DNA of 44,574 nucleotides from an uncultured Muribaculaceae bacterium (GCA_910579035.1 CAJTSR010000022.1:1-44574), one strand, 5' to 3'. Counted from the first letter of the stretch, positions 30,639 to 39,563 are shown. Notes: generated from the sequence alone by a model not told the origin. Program-made: numbers and translations.

Positions 30639-32027
30639 TCAGAACTCGGCGTTGCCGGGAGTACGCGGGAAAGGAATCACGTCGCGTATGTTGGTCATGC
30701 CGGTAACGAAGAGCACAAGGCGCTCAAAGCCGAGCCCGAAGCCGCTGTGAGGCACCGTGCCGTAACGACGGGTATCGAGATACCACCACATATCCTTCAT
30801 CGGTATGCCAAGTTCTTCGATGCGGGCAAGGAGCTTGTCGTAATCAGCCTCACGCTCGCTGCCGCCGATAATCTCGCCGATCTTGGGGAAGAGCACGTCC
30901 ATGGCGCGCACGGTGCGGCCATCGTCGTTCTGCTTCATGTAGAAGGCCTTGATTTCACGGGGATAGTCGGTAAGTATCACCGGCTTGCGGAAATGCTCTT
31001 CCACGAGGTAGCGCTCGTGCTCGCTCTGGAGGTCGGTGCCCCAGTCGACGGGGAACTCGAACTTGCGGCCCGATGCCTTGAGTATCTCGACACCTTCGGT
31101 ATAGGTAAGGCGCACGAAGTCGTTGTGGAGCACGAACTCCAGACGGCTCACAAGCTCCTTGTCGAAATGCTCGGCGAGGAAGTCGATATCGTCGCGGCAG
31201 TGGTCGAGAGCATAGCCGATACAGTACTTCACGAACTCCTCGGCAAGATCCATATTGTCGGCAATATCGTAGAACGCCATTTCGGGCTCTATCATCCAGA
31301 ACTCGGAGAGGTGGCGCGGAGTGTTGCTGTTCTCGGCGCGGAAAGTCGGGCCGAAGGTGTATATCGCTCCGAGAGCCGTGGCTCCGAGCTCGCCTTCGAG
31401 CTGGCCGCTCACAGTAAGAGCCGTGGGCTTGCCGAAGAAGTCCTTGCTGTAATCCACGGTGCCATCTTCGGTACGCGGAAGCTTTTCGAGAGGCAGGGTG
31501 GTCACTTGGAACATTGCGCCGGCACCCTCGCAGTCGCTTTCGGTGATAAGCGGCGTATGGAGGTAGTAGAAGCCTTTTTCCTGAAAGAACTTATGGATAG
31601 CGAAAGCCAAGGCGCTGCGCACTCGCAGAATGGCGCCGAAGGTGGCGGTGCGGGGACGCAGGTGCGCTTTCTCGCGCAGGAACTCGAGGGTGTGGCCCTT
31701 CTTCTGCAGGGGGTAGCTTGCGGGGTCGGCAGTGCCGTATATCTCAAGGGTGTCGGCCTGCACCTCGCAGGTCTGGCCCTTGCCGGCGCTTTCTACAAGA
31801 CGGCCTGTGACGTGTATGCTCGAGCCGGTGGTCACCGGTTTGAGCTGCTCCTCGGAGAACTTCGCGAGGTCAAACACTATCTGGAGGTTGCGAACCGTCG
31901 AGCCGTCGTTGAGTGCCACGAACTGCACGTTCTTGTTGCCTCGGCGGGTACGCACCCAGCCCTTGACGCTCACTTCGGAGCCTATCAGGGCAGGGTCGAA
32001 GATATGGGAAATCTGTGTGCGTTTCAT
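30639..32027 (-). CDS. asnS: asparagine--tRNA ligase
   Basis: This 462-residue class IIb synthetase charges tRNA-Asn. The N-terminal OB-fold anticodon domain (about residues 15-105) contains SVKGWVRTRRGNKNVQFVALNDGS. The catalytic core has the motif 2 region PTFRAENSNTPRHLSEFWMIEPEMAF and motif 3 GFGLGFERLVLFVTGMTNIRDVIPFPR. The absence of the long GAD insertion and the motif 3 wording favour AsnS over AspS. Length is typical. It starts 9 nt after rluB on the same strand, so the two are co-transcribed. Confidence 0.96.
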   Translation of the reverse strand: MKRTQISHIFDPALIGSEVSVKGWVRTRRGNKNVQFVALNDGSTVRNLQIVFDLAKFSEEQLKPVTTGSSIHVTGRLVESAGKGQTCEVQADTLEIYGTADPASYPLQKKGHTLEFLREKAHLRPRTATFGAILRVRSALAFAIHKFFQEKGFYYLHTPLITESDCEGAGAMFQVTTLPLEKLPRTEDGTVDYSKDFFGKPTALTVSGQLEGELGATALGAIYTFGPTFRAENSNTPRHLSEFWMIEPEMAFYDIADNMDLAEEFVKYCIGYALDHCRDDIDFLAEHFDKELVSRLEFVLHNDFVRLTYTEGVEILKASGRKFEFPVDWGTDLQSEHERYLVEEHFRKPVILTDYPREIKAFYMKQNDDGRTVRAMDVLFPKIGEIIGGSEREADYDKLLARIEELGIPMKDMWWYLDTRRYGTVPHSGFGLGFERLVLFVTGMTNIRDVIPFPRTPGNAEF

Positions 32028-32036
32028 AACTATGGT

Positions 32037-33491
32037 TTATTCAAAAGAGCCCATCTTGAGGTAGTTTACCTCTTCCTGGGTAAGGTAACGCCAGCGGCCT
32101 CGCGGCAGATTCTTCTTGGTAAGGCCGGCAAAGTATACACGGTCGAGCTTGGTCACATGGTAACCGAGGCTCTCGAAGATACGGCGCACGATGCGATTGC
32201 GGCCGGAGTGAATCTCGATACCGGCCTGATTGCGGTCGGTTTCGGTAGCATAGCTGATGGCGTCGGCGTGGATAGGGCCGTCCTCAAGCTCTATGCCGTC
32301 GGCAATACGCTGCATATCGTCTTCAGATATATCGCGGTCGCACCACACGTGGTAAATCTTTTTCTTCACGAACTTGGGGTGGGTGAGCTTCGAGGCAAGG
32401 TCGCCGTCGTTGGTAAGCAGAAGCACGCCGGTAGTGTTGCGGTCAAGACGTCCCACGGGATATATGCGCTCGTTGCATGCGCCTTTGACGAGATCCATCA
32501 CAGTAAGACGTCCGTTGGGGTCGTCGCTGGTCGTAACGCAGTCCTTCGGCTTGTTGAGCAGAATATAGCACTTGCGCTCAAGTGTCACAACCTTTTCATC
32601 ATACTCCACAACGTCGCTGTGGGTAATCTTGGTGCCAAGCTCGGTCACTACCTGGCCGTTGACCTTCACCAAGCCCTGCTGAATGAACTCATCGGCCTCG
32701 CGGCGCGAGCAAAGGCCGGCGTTACTCATATATTTGTTCAGGCGAATCTGCTCGTCGGGAGCGGGGAGTGGCATTTCATATTCCACAGGCTTGGGACGCG
32801 GAGTGAAGCTCTTGCCGCGAGCCGGGAAAGCGCCGCCCTGCTGGCGATTCTTATTGTAGCCGCCCTGACGAGGACCGTTATTATAGCCGCCTTGGCGGGG
32901 ACCGTTGTTGTAACCACCCTGACGAGGACCGTTGCCGTAGCCACCCTGACGGGAATCATTGTTATACTGGCGCGGGCCGTTGCCGTAGCCGCCCTGACGA
33001 GAACCATTGTTGTACTGGCGGGGGCCATTGCCATAACCGCCCTGACGGGGACCATTGTTATACTGGCGAGGACCATTGCCGTAGCCACCCTGGCGAGGGC
33101 CGTTGTTATACTGGCGAGGCTGATACGGACGCTGGTATCCCTGATTTTCGCCCTCGCCCTGCGATGCCGCATTTTCGGAAGCGTCTGAGGCGTCGAAATC
33201 GGGACGCGGCTGGTACGGACGGCGGTAACCGCCACTGTTGCCGTTGTTATTGTACTGGCGCGGGCCATTATTATACTGACGGGGGCCGTTGTTATAGCCG
33301 CCGTTGTTGTTATAACCGCCCTGACGGGGCTGGTAGGGACGTTTGGGACGATAGCCGCCGTCGGCATCCTCACCGTCGGGGCGTTGCTGCCCGTAGCGGG
33401 GGCGCTGCTCGCGCTCGCCATCGGCAGGAGCATGGAACGATTGTCCTATGCGGGGGCGTTTGGGTTTCTTTTCGTTGGAATTAGAGTCCAT
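32037..33491 (-). CDS. rluB: 23S rRNA pseudouridine synthase B-like, with a long disordered repeat N-terminus
   Basis: This 484-residue protein has the RluB/RluE/RsuA layout only in its last 240 residues: an S4 RNA-binding domain (IRLNKYMSNAGLCSRREADEFI) and the catalytic core with GRLDRNTTGVLLLTNDGDLA holding the catalytic Asp, followed by IHSGRNRIVRRIFESLGY. It should isomerise a uridine in 23S rRNA. The first 240 residues are unusual: basic, then rich in Gly, Asn, Arg, Gln, Tyr and Pro, built from 16-residue units (NGPRQYNNGPRQGGYG) and 9-residue units (PRQGGYNNG). Such tails are predicted disordered and RNA-binding. Orthologues in this phylum often have extended N-termini. Confidence 0.88.
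   Translation of the reverse strand: MDSNSNEKKPKRPRIGQSFHAPADGEREQRPRYGQQRPDGEDADGGYRPKRPYQPRQGGYNNNGGYNNGPRQYNNGPRQYNNNGNSGGYRRPYQPRPDFDASDASENAASQGEGENQGYQRPYQPRQYNNGPRQGGYGNGPRQYNNGPRQGGYGNGPRQYNNGSRQGGYGNGPRQYNNDSRQGGYGNGPRQGGYNNGPRQGGYNNGPRQGGYNKNRQQGGAFPARGKSFTPRPKPVEYEMPLPAPDEQIRLNKYMSNAGLCSRREADEFIQQGLVKVNGQVVTELGTKITHSDVVEYDEKVVTLERKCYILLNKPKDCVTTSDDPNGRLTVMDLVKGACNERIYPVGRLDRNTTGVLLLTNDGDLASKLTHPKFVKKKIYHVWCDRDISEDDMQRIADGIELEDGPIHADAISYATETDRNQAGIEIHSGRNRIVRRIFESLGYHVTKLDRVYFAGLTKKNLPRGRWRYLTQEEVNYLKMGSFE
32860..33140 (-). repeat. in-frame 48-bp and 27-bp tandem repeats in rluB
   Basis: A 48-bp unit recurs with starts at 32965, 33013, 33061 and 33109, measured at the shared TACTGG word. 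A shorter 27-bp unit follows at about 32860-32940. Both are multiples of three, so copy-number change would keep the reading frame. Third codon positions vary between copies, so the repeats are not fresh duplications. Confidence 0.85.
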
Positions 33492-33722
33492 ATCTTCAGC
33501 GTGTTAGATTGTGCGTTTCGTTAGTTCTATTAATTCAGAGGATAAATCAGAAGCCGACGTCGCGCCGACTGCTTTAATGTGTAAATTATTTATATATTGT
33601 TTTGATAATCTGTACAAATTATTGTGTTTTTACCGTGTATACATTCCTAAAATCAATCATAGGCAGCAGCATACAAAGCCGAGCCATAAGCGGGATAGAC
33701 CGTTGAAAGACTAATGTTTGCG

Positions 33723-33753
33723 CAAATTTAAACATTTTTTCTCAAACAGCAAC
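33723..33753 (-). promoter_or_regulatory. likely promoter of rluB-asnS
   Basis: On the minus strand GTTG (33753-33750), a 19-nt spacer and TAAATTTG (33730-33723) give a perfect -7 and a three-of-four -33 match. It implies a long leader of about 225 nt before rluB, in which I see no clear riboswitch. Confidence 0.45.
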
Positions 33754-33832
33754 AAAAAAGCACCGCTCATTTCCTAAAACGTTCGCCGCACATCGATGGT
33801 TTACCTTACGGGCAATGAGTAGTTGGAGTTGG

Positions 33833-33908
33833 GGATGAGGAATGAGGAATGAGGGATGAGGAATGAGGAAAGAGGAATGAGGGATGAGGAATAAGGAATA
33901 GGGGAATG
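33833..33908. repeat. GGAATGA heptamer tandem tract
   Basis: About ten imperfect copies of a 7-nt unit GGAATGA (variants GGGATGA, GGAAAGA, GGAATAA) run in tandem directly upstream of the capsule promoter. Read on the minus strand they give a spurious repeating Ile-Pro-His-Ser-Ser peptide. They resemble the tract at 24951-24996. Confidence 0.85.
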
Positions 33909-33952
33909 GGGGCTGATTTATGGCAAAGTATTGCACGCGAGGTCAAAAAAAT

Positions 33953-33983
33953 TTTGCAGCACGGATAAAAATGGCTATCTTTG
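33953..33983 (+). promoter_or_regulatory. promoter of the surface polysaccharide operon
   Basis: TTTG (953-956), a 19-nt spacer and TATCTTTG (976-983) match the Bacteroidota promoter perfectly. The start should be near 33990. An 8-bp inverted repeat, TGGCAAAG (921-928) and CTTTGCCA (979-986), flanks the promoter. It is much shorter than the inverted repeats of known invertible capsule promoters. Confidence 0.8.
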
Positions 33984-33989
33984 CCACGC

Positions 33990-34217
33990 CGAAGGACATA
34001 CACGAGGCGCGAACCGAATCGCGCCCTCCTTCAGCCGGGAACCGGCCGCTAAGTCTTGGTTTCAAGCCCAAAGCCGTGGAATCCCGTCTTAATCCGTACT
34101 ATGCCACGCTTGGAACAGGCACAGACTGCCGCCCAGCCAACGCAAAGCACGGAAAAGAGAAACGCGTACCTGCCACGGCAGGCGCCAATCCAAGCCCCTT
34201 TATAACCAAAAACGACA
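33990..34217 (+). promoter_or_regulatory. structured leader RNA before upxY
   Basis: This untranslated leader of about 228 nt contains several small stems: GGCGCG/CGCGCC (34006-34025), GCCGG/CCGGC (34034-34046), CTTG/CAAG (34055-34066) and CCTGCC/GGCAGG (34169-34182). In Bacteroides, UpxY-type antiterminators act through the leader of their own operon, so this is the expected target. No strong U-tract terminator is visible, so the pausing or termination point is not located. Confidence 0.5.
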
Positions 34218-34730
34218 GTGCCCTGGTTCGCACTCAACGTATACTATAACCGCGTGTTCCAAATACGCGATTATTTGTCCGCGCAGGTCGACGAAACCTA
34301 CGTGCCCACCGTCTGTGTCGCAACCGAAGACGCCGACGGCCGCCGCCGTGTGTCCGAACGGCCTGCCGTGCCGCGGCTCATGTTCGCCCGCACAGAGGCG
34401 GCCAACGCCCTCGCCCTCGAAGCCACCAGCCCCGTACCATTCCGCTTCTACCGCTCCACCGACCGCACCCTCTCCGTGATCCCCGACGCCGAGATGCAGA
34501 TGTTTATACTGGTGAGCAGCGCCGGAGCCACCGGACTCGAATACTTCGACAGCGTCAGCCCCGCCCTCACCGAGGGACAGCGCGTGCGCGTCACCGCCGG
34601 CCCCTTCGCCGGCATCGAAGGCACCGTGCGGCGCGTGCGCGGCAACCGCCGCGTGGTCGTCGCCCTCCAGGGCCTCTGCGCCGTCGCCACCCCCTACATC
34701 CCCGCCGCCCTCCTCACCCCCCTCCCCTAA
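34218..34730 (+). CDS. UpxY-like NusG-family antiterminator of the polysaccharide locus
   Basis: This 170-residue NusG paralogue has an NGN-type N-terminal domain (PWFALNVYYNRVFQIRDYL, then FRFYRSTDRTLSVIPDAEMQMFI) and a C-terminal KOW-like domain (EGQRVRVTAGPFAGIEGTVRRVRGN, about residues 119-143). In Bacteroides fragilis, UpxY proteins keep RNA polymerase from stopping in the leader of their own capsule operon. The start is GTG at 34218; an in-frame stop at 34203-34205 leaves no other choice. It is very GC-rich, unlike the genes after it. No UpxZ-type gene follows; wzx starts 27 nt later. Confidence 0.82.
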   Translation: MPWFALNVYYNRVFQIRDYLSAQVDETYVPTVCVATEDADGRRRVSERPAVPRLMFARTEAANALALEATSPVPFRFYRSTDRTLSVIPDAEMQMFILVSSAGATGLEYFDSVSPALTEGQRVRVTAGPFAGIEGTVRRVRGNRRVVVALQGLCAVATPYIPAALLTPLP

Positions 34731-34757
34731 CCCCGTTCCAAACAAACCACATTTTTC

Positions 34758-36275
34758 GTGGCAGCGACTTCACGCACAGCCAAAAGCCTTAAAAACAGCA
34801 CAGTTGCGTTGACGATGTACTTCGTCAACCTCGTGCTACAATTCTTCTCCCGTAAGATATTCCTCGACTATCTAGGCACGGAAATCCTCGGCCTCAATAC
34901 CACAGCCACAAACCTGCTTCAGTTCCTCAATCTGGCCGAACTCGGTGTATGGAGTGCTGTTGCAACTACTCTCTATAAACCACTTGCTGATAAAAACCAT
35001 AAGGACATCTGTAGAATCATCACTTTCAATGGCATCATATACAAAAGGATCGCAACGCTTATAATATTAGCATCACTTGTCCTAATGTGTTTTTTTCCAT
35101 TGATTTTTAAAAAAATGGAATTGCCCCTATGGTATGCTTATGCATCTTTCGGGATTTTACTTTTTGGCTCCTTGCTAAGTTATTTTGTCAACTACAGACA
35201 ATTTCTTCTCACGGCAGACCAGAAAAATTATAAGGTACAATACACCTACAAGCTGTCAATGGCAATTAAACTGATCTTCCAAATAATTGCCGTAAAATAC
35301 TTTCAAGACCCGTATATATGGTGGCTACTGTTAGAAATGCTGTTTGCCATTGCCGGATCGATAGTGCTGAACAGGATTATACTCAAAACATATCCTTTTC
35401 TTGTCGATACCAAAGAAACATTCAAAGATCTCAGCAAAGATTACCCAGAAATAATAATTAACATAAAACGACTTTTCGTCCAAAAAATCAGCAGTTACGT
35501 GCTGTTTCAGACGAGTCCACTGATTATTTACGGTTTATCAAATCTGTACTTGGTCACTCTTTATGGTAATTATATGCTCATAATAAACGGCCTTATAAGT
35601 CTTATGGCAGCGATGTTCGATGGAATGCTGGCCAGTATAGGAAACTTAGTAGCAAGCACGTCAAAGGAATACTCAATTGAAATTTTCAAACAATTGTATT
35701 CATTGCGTTTTATGGTTATTGCCGTAATCTCATACTGCACACTGATATTCGGGCAACAATTTATAGAATTATGGTTAGGCGTAAATTATCTGCTGGGTAA
35801 AAGCACATTAGCAATATTGGTCGCGACTTTCGCTGTATATGTAAACCGCTACGTAATCTATGATTATTTATCTGCATATGGTTATTTCGGAGATGTATGG
35901 GCGTCCGTAGCAGAAGTCGTTTTAAATATAGGCTTATCTGTTGTCCTCGGAATCCGATACGGCCTTAACGGAGTATTGACCGGAGTCTTAATAAGCCTTA
36001 TCATCATATCAATGTTATGGAAGCCATTCTTCCTATTCAAAATAAAGCTAAAAACAAAATTTACCAATTATATAAAATTCGCATCATTCCATATATTATC
36101 AGGTGGAGCATTGTTTGCTGGCGCATATATGCTCAACACGTTATTCCGCCATATGAATTTACCATCCATCGTTGCCGGCATTCTATCATCATCAATTTAT
36201 GCGGCAACGTTCGGACTGCTGCTGTATAAGAATTGCATACCTTTCAGAAATGCTGTAAGGCGGTTCAAAAGATAA
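34758..36275 (+). CDS. Wzx-like oligosaccharide flippase (MOP superfamily)
   Basis: This 505-residue membrane protein has about a dozen hydrophobic segments and belongs to the polysaccharide exporters that flip undecaprenyl-linked repeat units across the inner membrane. The N-terminal block SRKIFLDYLGTEILGLNTTATNLLQFLNLAELGVWSAVATTLYKPL is a family hallmark. Start is GTG at 34758; an ATG 19 codons later would cut the conserved N-terminus. Codon use turns AT-rich here, compared with upxY just before. It is the first cassette gene of the locus and is followed after 46 nt by the polymerase candidate. Confidence 0.88.
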   Translation: MAATSRTAKSLKNSTVALTMYFVNLVLQFFSRKIFLDYLGTEILGLNTTATNLLQFLNLAELGVWSAVATTLYKPLADKNHKDICRIITFNGIIYKRIATLIILASLVLMCFFPLIFKKMELPLWYAYASFGILLFGSLLSYFVNYRQFLLTADQKNYKVQYTYKLSMAIKLIFQIIAVKYFQDPYIWWLLLEMLFAIAGSIVLNRIILKTYPFLVDTKETFKDLSKDYPEIIINIKRLFVQKISSYVLFQTSPLIIYGLSNLYLVTLYGNYMLIINGLISLMAAMFDGMLASIGNLVASTSKEYSIEIFKQLYSLRFMVIAVISYCTLIFGQQFIELWLGVNYLLGKSTLAILVATFAVYVNRYVIYDYLSAYGYFGDVWASVAEVVLNIGLSVVLGIRYGLNGVLTGVLISLIIISMLWKPFFLFKIKLKTKFTNYIKFASFHILSGGALFAGAYMLNTLFRHMNLPSIVAGILSSSIYAATFGLLLYKNCIPFRNAVRRFKR

Positions 36276-36321
36276 AACTGCGAGCGATATCGCAGACCAT
36301 ATATCAATATAAACATATCTG

Positions 36322-37467
36322 ATGCTGGAGTATATCCTGTTGCTTATAATCGTAATTTCATCCTATTTCGCCACCCGAAATTACGAGATACTGTGTAAAC
36401 AACTGTTCAGAATCGAAATAATACTGATAGCACTATTTGTAGGTTGCTCAGATATGTTAGGCGGTTACGACCGCTACATTTACGGCGAGGCTTTCGACTC
36501 AATATCATCTTCCATACACAACGGCATAGATATCAGATCCCTAAGCCTGCAAGCATTCTTATGGCTAAATGAGCCGGCATATTTTATATGGAACATCCTT
36601 ATAGGTTTTATAACACAAAACCGATATATCTTTATTTTTATAACCACGCTCCTGATATATTGGCTTATCTATAAAAGTTTTATCGCAAATACATCTAATC
36701 CTCTCTTTGCCTTGATACTTTTCCTTGGCCTGTACTTTTTCTTTACATTCACATATCTCCGTCAGGTAATTGCTGTCGCCATTCTCTGGAATTCACTGGC
36801 ATTCATCGAGAAACGTCAGTTAATAAGATTCCTATCAACCGTATTATTAGCGGCAATGTTCCATAATTCCGCTATTATCTTTGCAATTATGTATTTTATA
36901 CCTATCCGGAAATACAATATATTGCTCGTGTTTCTCTGTTTTATCTCAGCATTATTCATAGGGGTAACCGGAGTCCATAGTAAGCTATTTAATTTGTTCG
37001 GCAGCCTTATTAACAACGAGGCAAGAACTGCCACATACGAAAATATAAAAGAAATCAGGATAGAATACATCATTGAATCCTTGTTATTCCTGTTTTTAAT
37101 ATTCTTTTCATACAAGCGTATTGGTACAGACAAACGTCAAATCATACTACTCAATTGCTCCTTAATGTTTTGTATGGTTCTAGCTTTCTTCTGCACATCA
37201 AGCGACGGCGGTCGCATCAGCTGGTATTTTATGATTGGACTTATTGCTCTGTTCTCACAGCTGTATGCACCGGGAAAAGCAGTGACAGCTTCAGGACTTA
37301 CTCTTATTTTAATGAGCATCTTACTCTATATGCGTATTTTAATCGTATGGGGAGTATTGATTTATCCATATAAGACATTTTTCACCAACGGTATTCGAGA
37401 AGGTGACTATATCCATTCTGAAAATGAATATGATCATCGATATAATTACGATAAATTCTATAAATAG
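36322..37467 (+). CDS. EpsG/Wzy-like polysaccharide polymerase
   Basis: This 381-residue protein has 10 or more membrane segments, with a conserved-looking loop GCSDMLGGYDRYIYGEAFDS near residue 46 and FTFTYLRQVIAVAILWNSLAFIEKR near residue 137. The latter matches the RQ-x-A pattern of EpsG-family proteins. These join repeat units in the Wzx/Wzy pathway. AT-rich, with 12 nt to the next gene. A membrane O-acetyltransferase is less likely, because the family loop patterns fit EpsG better. Confidence 0.8.
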   Translation: MLEYILLLIIVISSYFATRNYEILCKQLFRIEIILIALFVGCSDMLGGYDRYIYGEAFDSISSSIHNGIDIRSLSLQAFLWLNEPAYFIWNILIGFITQNRYIFIFITTLLIYWLIYKSFIANTSNPLFALILFLGLYFFFTFTYLRQVIAVAILWNSLAFIEKRQLIRFLSTVLLAAMFHNSAIIFAIMYFIPIRKYNILLVFLCFISALFIGVTGVHSKLFNLFGSLINNEARTATYENIKEIRIEYIIESLLFLFLIFFSYKRIGTDKRQIILLNCSLMFCMVLAFFCTSSDGGRISWYFMIGLIALFSQLYAPGKAVTASGLTLILMSILLYMRILIVWGVLIYPYKTFFTNGIREGDYIHSENEYDHRYNYDKFYK

Positions 37468-37479
37468 ACTCTGACGATC

Positions 37480-38427
37480 ATGAGGGTTTCTGTCAGCGTG
37501 CCTATATATAATACAAGCAGGTATCTGGAACAATGCCTAAACTCACTTCTGGCTGTGCACTCACAAAACATCGAATTCATTCTGATCGATGACGGCAGTA
37601 CAGATGATTCCGGCAGGATCTGCGATGAATTCACAGCACGAGATTCCCGCTTCAGAGTTATACATCAGTCAAATGGAGGCTCGGCCGTAGCGCGCCAGAG
37701 CGGAGTGGACAATTCAAATGGAGAGTATGTCATAGTCTGTGATTCAGACGACTGGATTGAACCCGACATATACGATCGGCTTTACGATGCCGCAAAAGCT
37801 ACCGATGCGGATATTGTAGTATGCGGATATTACTCTGAATACGAAGACGGACGCTCAATACCTTCTCAGGTAATCTTCAAAGAAGAAAACGGATTGGTCG
37901 ATAATTACGATTTCCTGAAAAAAGGCGCAGGCAGTTCCTGGGTCAAGCTAATCCGAAGATCTCTTTTCTCAAAGACAAAGACCTCTTATACACCCGATAT
38001 TAATCTAAGTGAAGATTCATTGATTATCTATAAGTTGATGAGAGGTAACCCGAAAGTCGTACAGATCAAGGCTAACTTATACCATTACCGTAGATTATTC
38101 GGCAGCAACAGCTACACCAATAATATTACCATGCGGCATATTCATCAGTTGCGCTACACTTACGATTGGTTGAAAAACAATTATACCGATTCCATTTACG
38201 CTCATATTATATTTCAACGTGCTATTGATTTGGCGTTTGCCTGTCTTAGAGCTAAAGATTTAGATGCAGCATATCTGAAAAAGTTCCTTAAATCAGAATT
38301 ACCGCTGAAGAGCATCTTTGCAAATAGACTGTCGGCTAAGAGCGCAATGGCAATCATTGAAAAGACTTTTCCAATACCTTTTTCTCAATTTATCCTTAAA
38401 TCACTTTATAAATTCGTATACAGATGA
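37480..38427 (+). CDS. family 2 glycosyltransferase
   Basis: This 315-residue GT-A enzyme has the family 2 signatures VSVSVPIYNTSRYLEQCLNSL at the N-terminus, IDDGSTDDSG (residues 36-45) and the metal-binding CDSDDW (87-92). It should add a sugar to the lipid-linked repeat unit at the cytoplasmic face. Donor and acceptor cannot be told. Its stop codon overlaps the next start by 4 nt (ATGA). Confidence 0.93.
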   Translation: MRVSVSVPIYNTSRYLEQCLNSLLAVHSQNIEFILIDDGSTDDSGRICDEFTARDSRFRVIHQSNGGSAVARQSGVDNSNGEYVIVCDSDDWIEPDIYDRLYDAAKATDADIVVCGYYSEYEDGRSIPSQVIFKEENGLVDNYDFLKKGAGSSWVKLIRRSLFSKTKTSYTPDINLSEDSLIIYKLMRGNPKVVQIKANLYHYRRLFGSNSYTNNITMRHIHQLRYTYDWLKNNYTDSIYAHIIFQRAIDLAFACLRAKDLDAAYLKKFLKSELPLKSIFANRLSAKSAMAIIEKTFPIPFSQFILKSLYKFVYR

Positions 38428-39563
38428 AAATTGTTCGGACTTCAACTGTTCCGGGGTCATTAAATAATTTTTGTCGTAATTTACTTCACGAATTACAGGA
38501 GTCCGAGGGCTACAGCGTAGTAGCGGTAAGTTCGCCCGGTGATGCACTTTCCGAAATAGCTTCCCGCGAAGGCGTCAAGGTATACCCTGTGCCAATGGAG
38601 AGGCATATCGCACCGGTCAAAGACCTAATAAGCCTATGGAAACTTATAAAAGTTTTCAGGAAGGAACGTCCTGACATGGTTCACTCCATAACACCGAAAG
38701 CCGGCTTGCTGAGTATGATGGCCGCATGGGTATGCCGTGTGCCGGTACGACTGCATACATTTACAGGTCTTGTTTTTCCAACATCAACAGGTTTCAAACA
38801 AAAACTCCTCATCTTTACCGACCGCCTTACATGCTCCTGCGCAACCCATATTATGCCAGAAGGAGAGGGTGTGAAGAACGACTTGATAAATTATCAAATT
38901 ACCTCAAAACCTTTGAAAGTATTGGGATATGGCAATATCCGCGGTATCGACTTAAAATATTTTGACAGAACTGCCGAAGTCGAAAAAGAGACTGAAAAAA
39001 TCAGGAAAACCGACATAACAACTTTCATATTCATAGGACGCCTTGTTCGCGATAAAGGCATCAACGAACTTGTCGGTGCCTTTGCAAAGCTTAACAAAGA
39101 GTATACCAAAACCCGCCTGCTGTTGGTTGGACGACGGGAGGATAAACTCGACCCGCTCGAAGGACAAACACTACAGGAGATTGAGAATAATCCGGCAATC
39201 ATCACTACCGGAGAACAAAAAGACGTGCGTCCGTGGTTAGCGGCTTCCGATATTTTTGTCTTTCCGTCATACCGCGAAGGATTTCCCAACGTGGTAATCG
39301 AAGCAGGCGCAATGGGACTACCGGCGATTGTGACCGACATTAACGGTTCTCGCGAAATTATTATAGAAGGTGAAAACGGAATCATCATTCCAGCACGGGA
39401 CTCAGAGCATCTATATACGGCTATGAAGCAGCTTATGGCTTCGCCCAAGCAAACCCGACAGATGGCAAACAATGCAAGGACAATGATAGAATCACGTTTT
39501 GAACAGACATTCGTCCGCAAATGCCTGAAAAAATACTATAAAGAAATACTACAAGATGTATAA
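38424..39563 (+). CDS. family 4 glycosyltransferase
   Basis: This 379-residue GT-B enzyme resembles the PglA group that extends an N-acetylated amino sugar on undecaprenyl diphosphate. It shows HSITPKAGLLSMMAAWVCRVP (residues 87-107), IGRLVRDKGINELVGAF (204-220) and the E-x7-E motif in YREGFPNVVIEAG (Glu285 and Glu293). It overlaps both neighbours, by 4 and 8 nt, so it is translationally coupled. It probably adds the second sugar, given the phosphoglycosyl transferase right after it. Confidence 0.92.
   Translation: MKIVRTSTVPGSLNNFCRNLLHELQESEGYSVVAVSSPGDALSEIASREGVKVYPVPMERHIAPVKDLISLWKLIKVFRKERPDMVHSITPKAGLLSMMAAWVCRVPVRLHTFTGLVFPTSTGFKQKLLIFTDRLTCSCATHIMPEGEGVKNDLINYQITSKPLKVLGYGNIRGIDLKYFDRTAEVEKETEKIRKTDITTFIFIGRLVRDKGINELVGAFAKLNKEYTKTRLLLVGRREDKLDPLEGQTLQEIENNPAIITTGEQKDVRPWLAASDIFVFPSYREGFPNVVIEAGAMGLPAIVTDINGSREIIIEGENGIIIPARDSEHLYTAMKQLMASPKQTRQMANNARTMIESRFEQTFVRKCLKKYYKEILQDV

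Larger units (their letters stand above)
33492..34217. other. 726-bp intergenic region with two divergent promoters and a repeat tract
   Basis: No convincing gene is present. From left to right it holds the rluB leader (to about 33715), a likely rluB promoter at 33723-33753, an unassigned stretch, a GGAATGA heptamer tract (33833-33908), the promoter of the polysaccharide operon (33953-33983) and its structured leader (about 33990-34217). Confidence 0.7.

Noticed and set aside
32860..33140. CRISPR-like array of regularly spaced repeats
   Set aside because: The 48-bp and 27-bp units are contiguous with no unique spacers, and they keep the rluB frame.
30417..33188. A 923-codon open frame on the plus strand opposite asnS and rluB
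   Set aside because: Its repetitive Ala/Val/Ile tail is the complement of the rluB repeats, and the frame covers two certain genes and a terminator.
33742..33936. Short minus-strand frame with Ile-Pro-His-Ser-Ser repeats
   Set aside because: It is only the translation of the GGAATGA heptamer tract.
33921..33986. Invertible capsule promoter
   Set aside because: Only an 8-bp inverted repeat is present, one arm overlaps the -7 box, and no invertase gene is nearby; known invertible promoters have longer arms.
33920..34249. A 109-codon frame through the capsule promoter and leader
   Set aside because: It begins before the predicted transcription start, contains the -33 and -7 boxes and overlaps upxY in another frame; no family resemblance.
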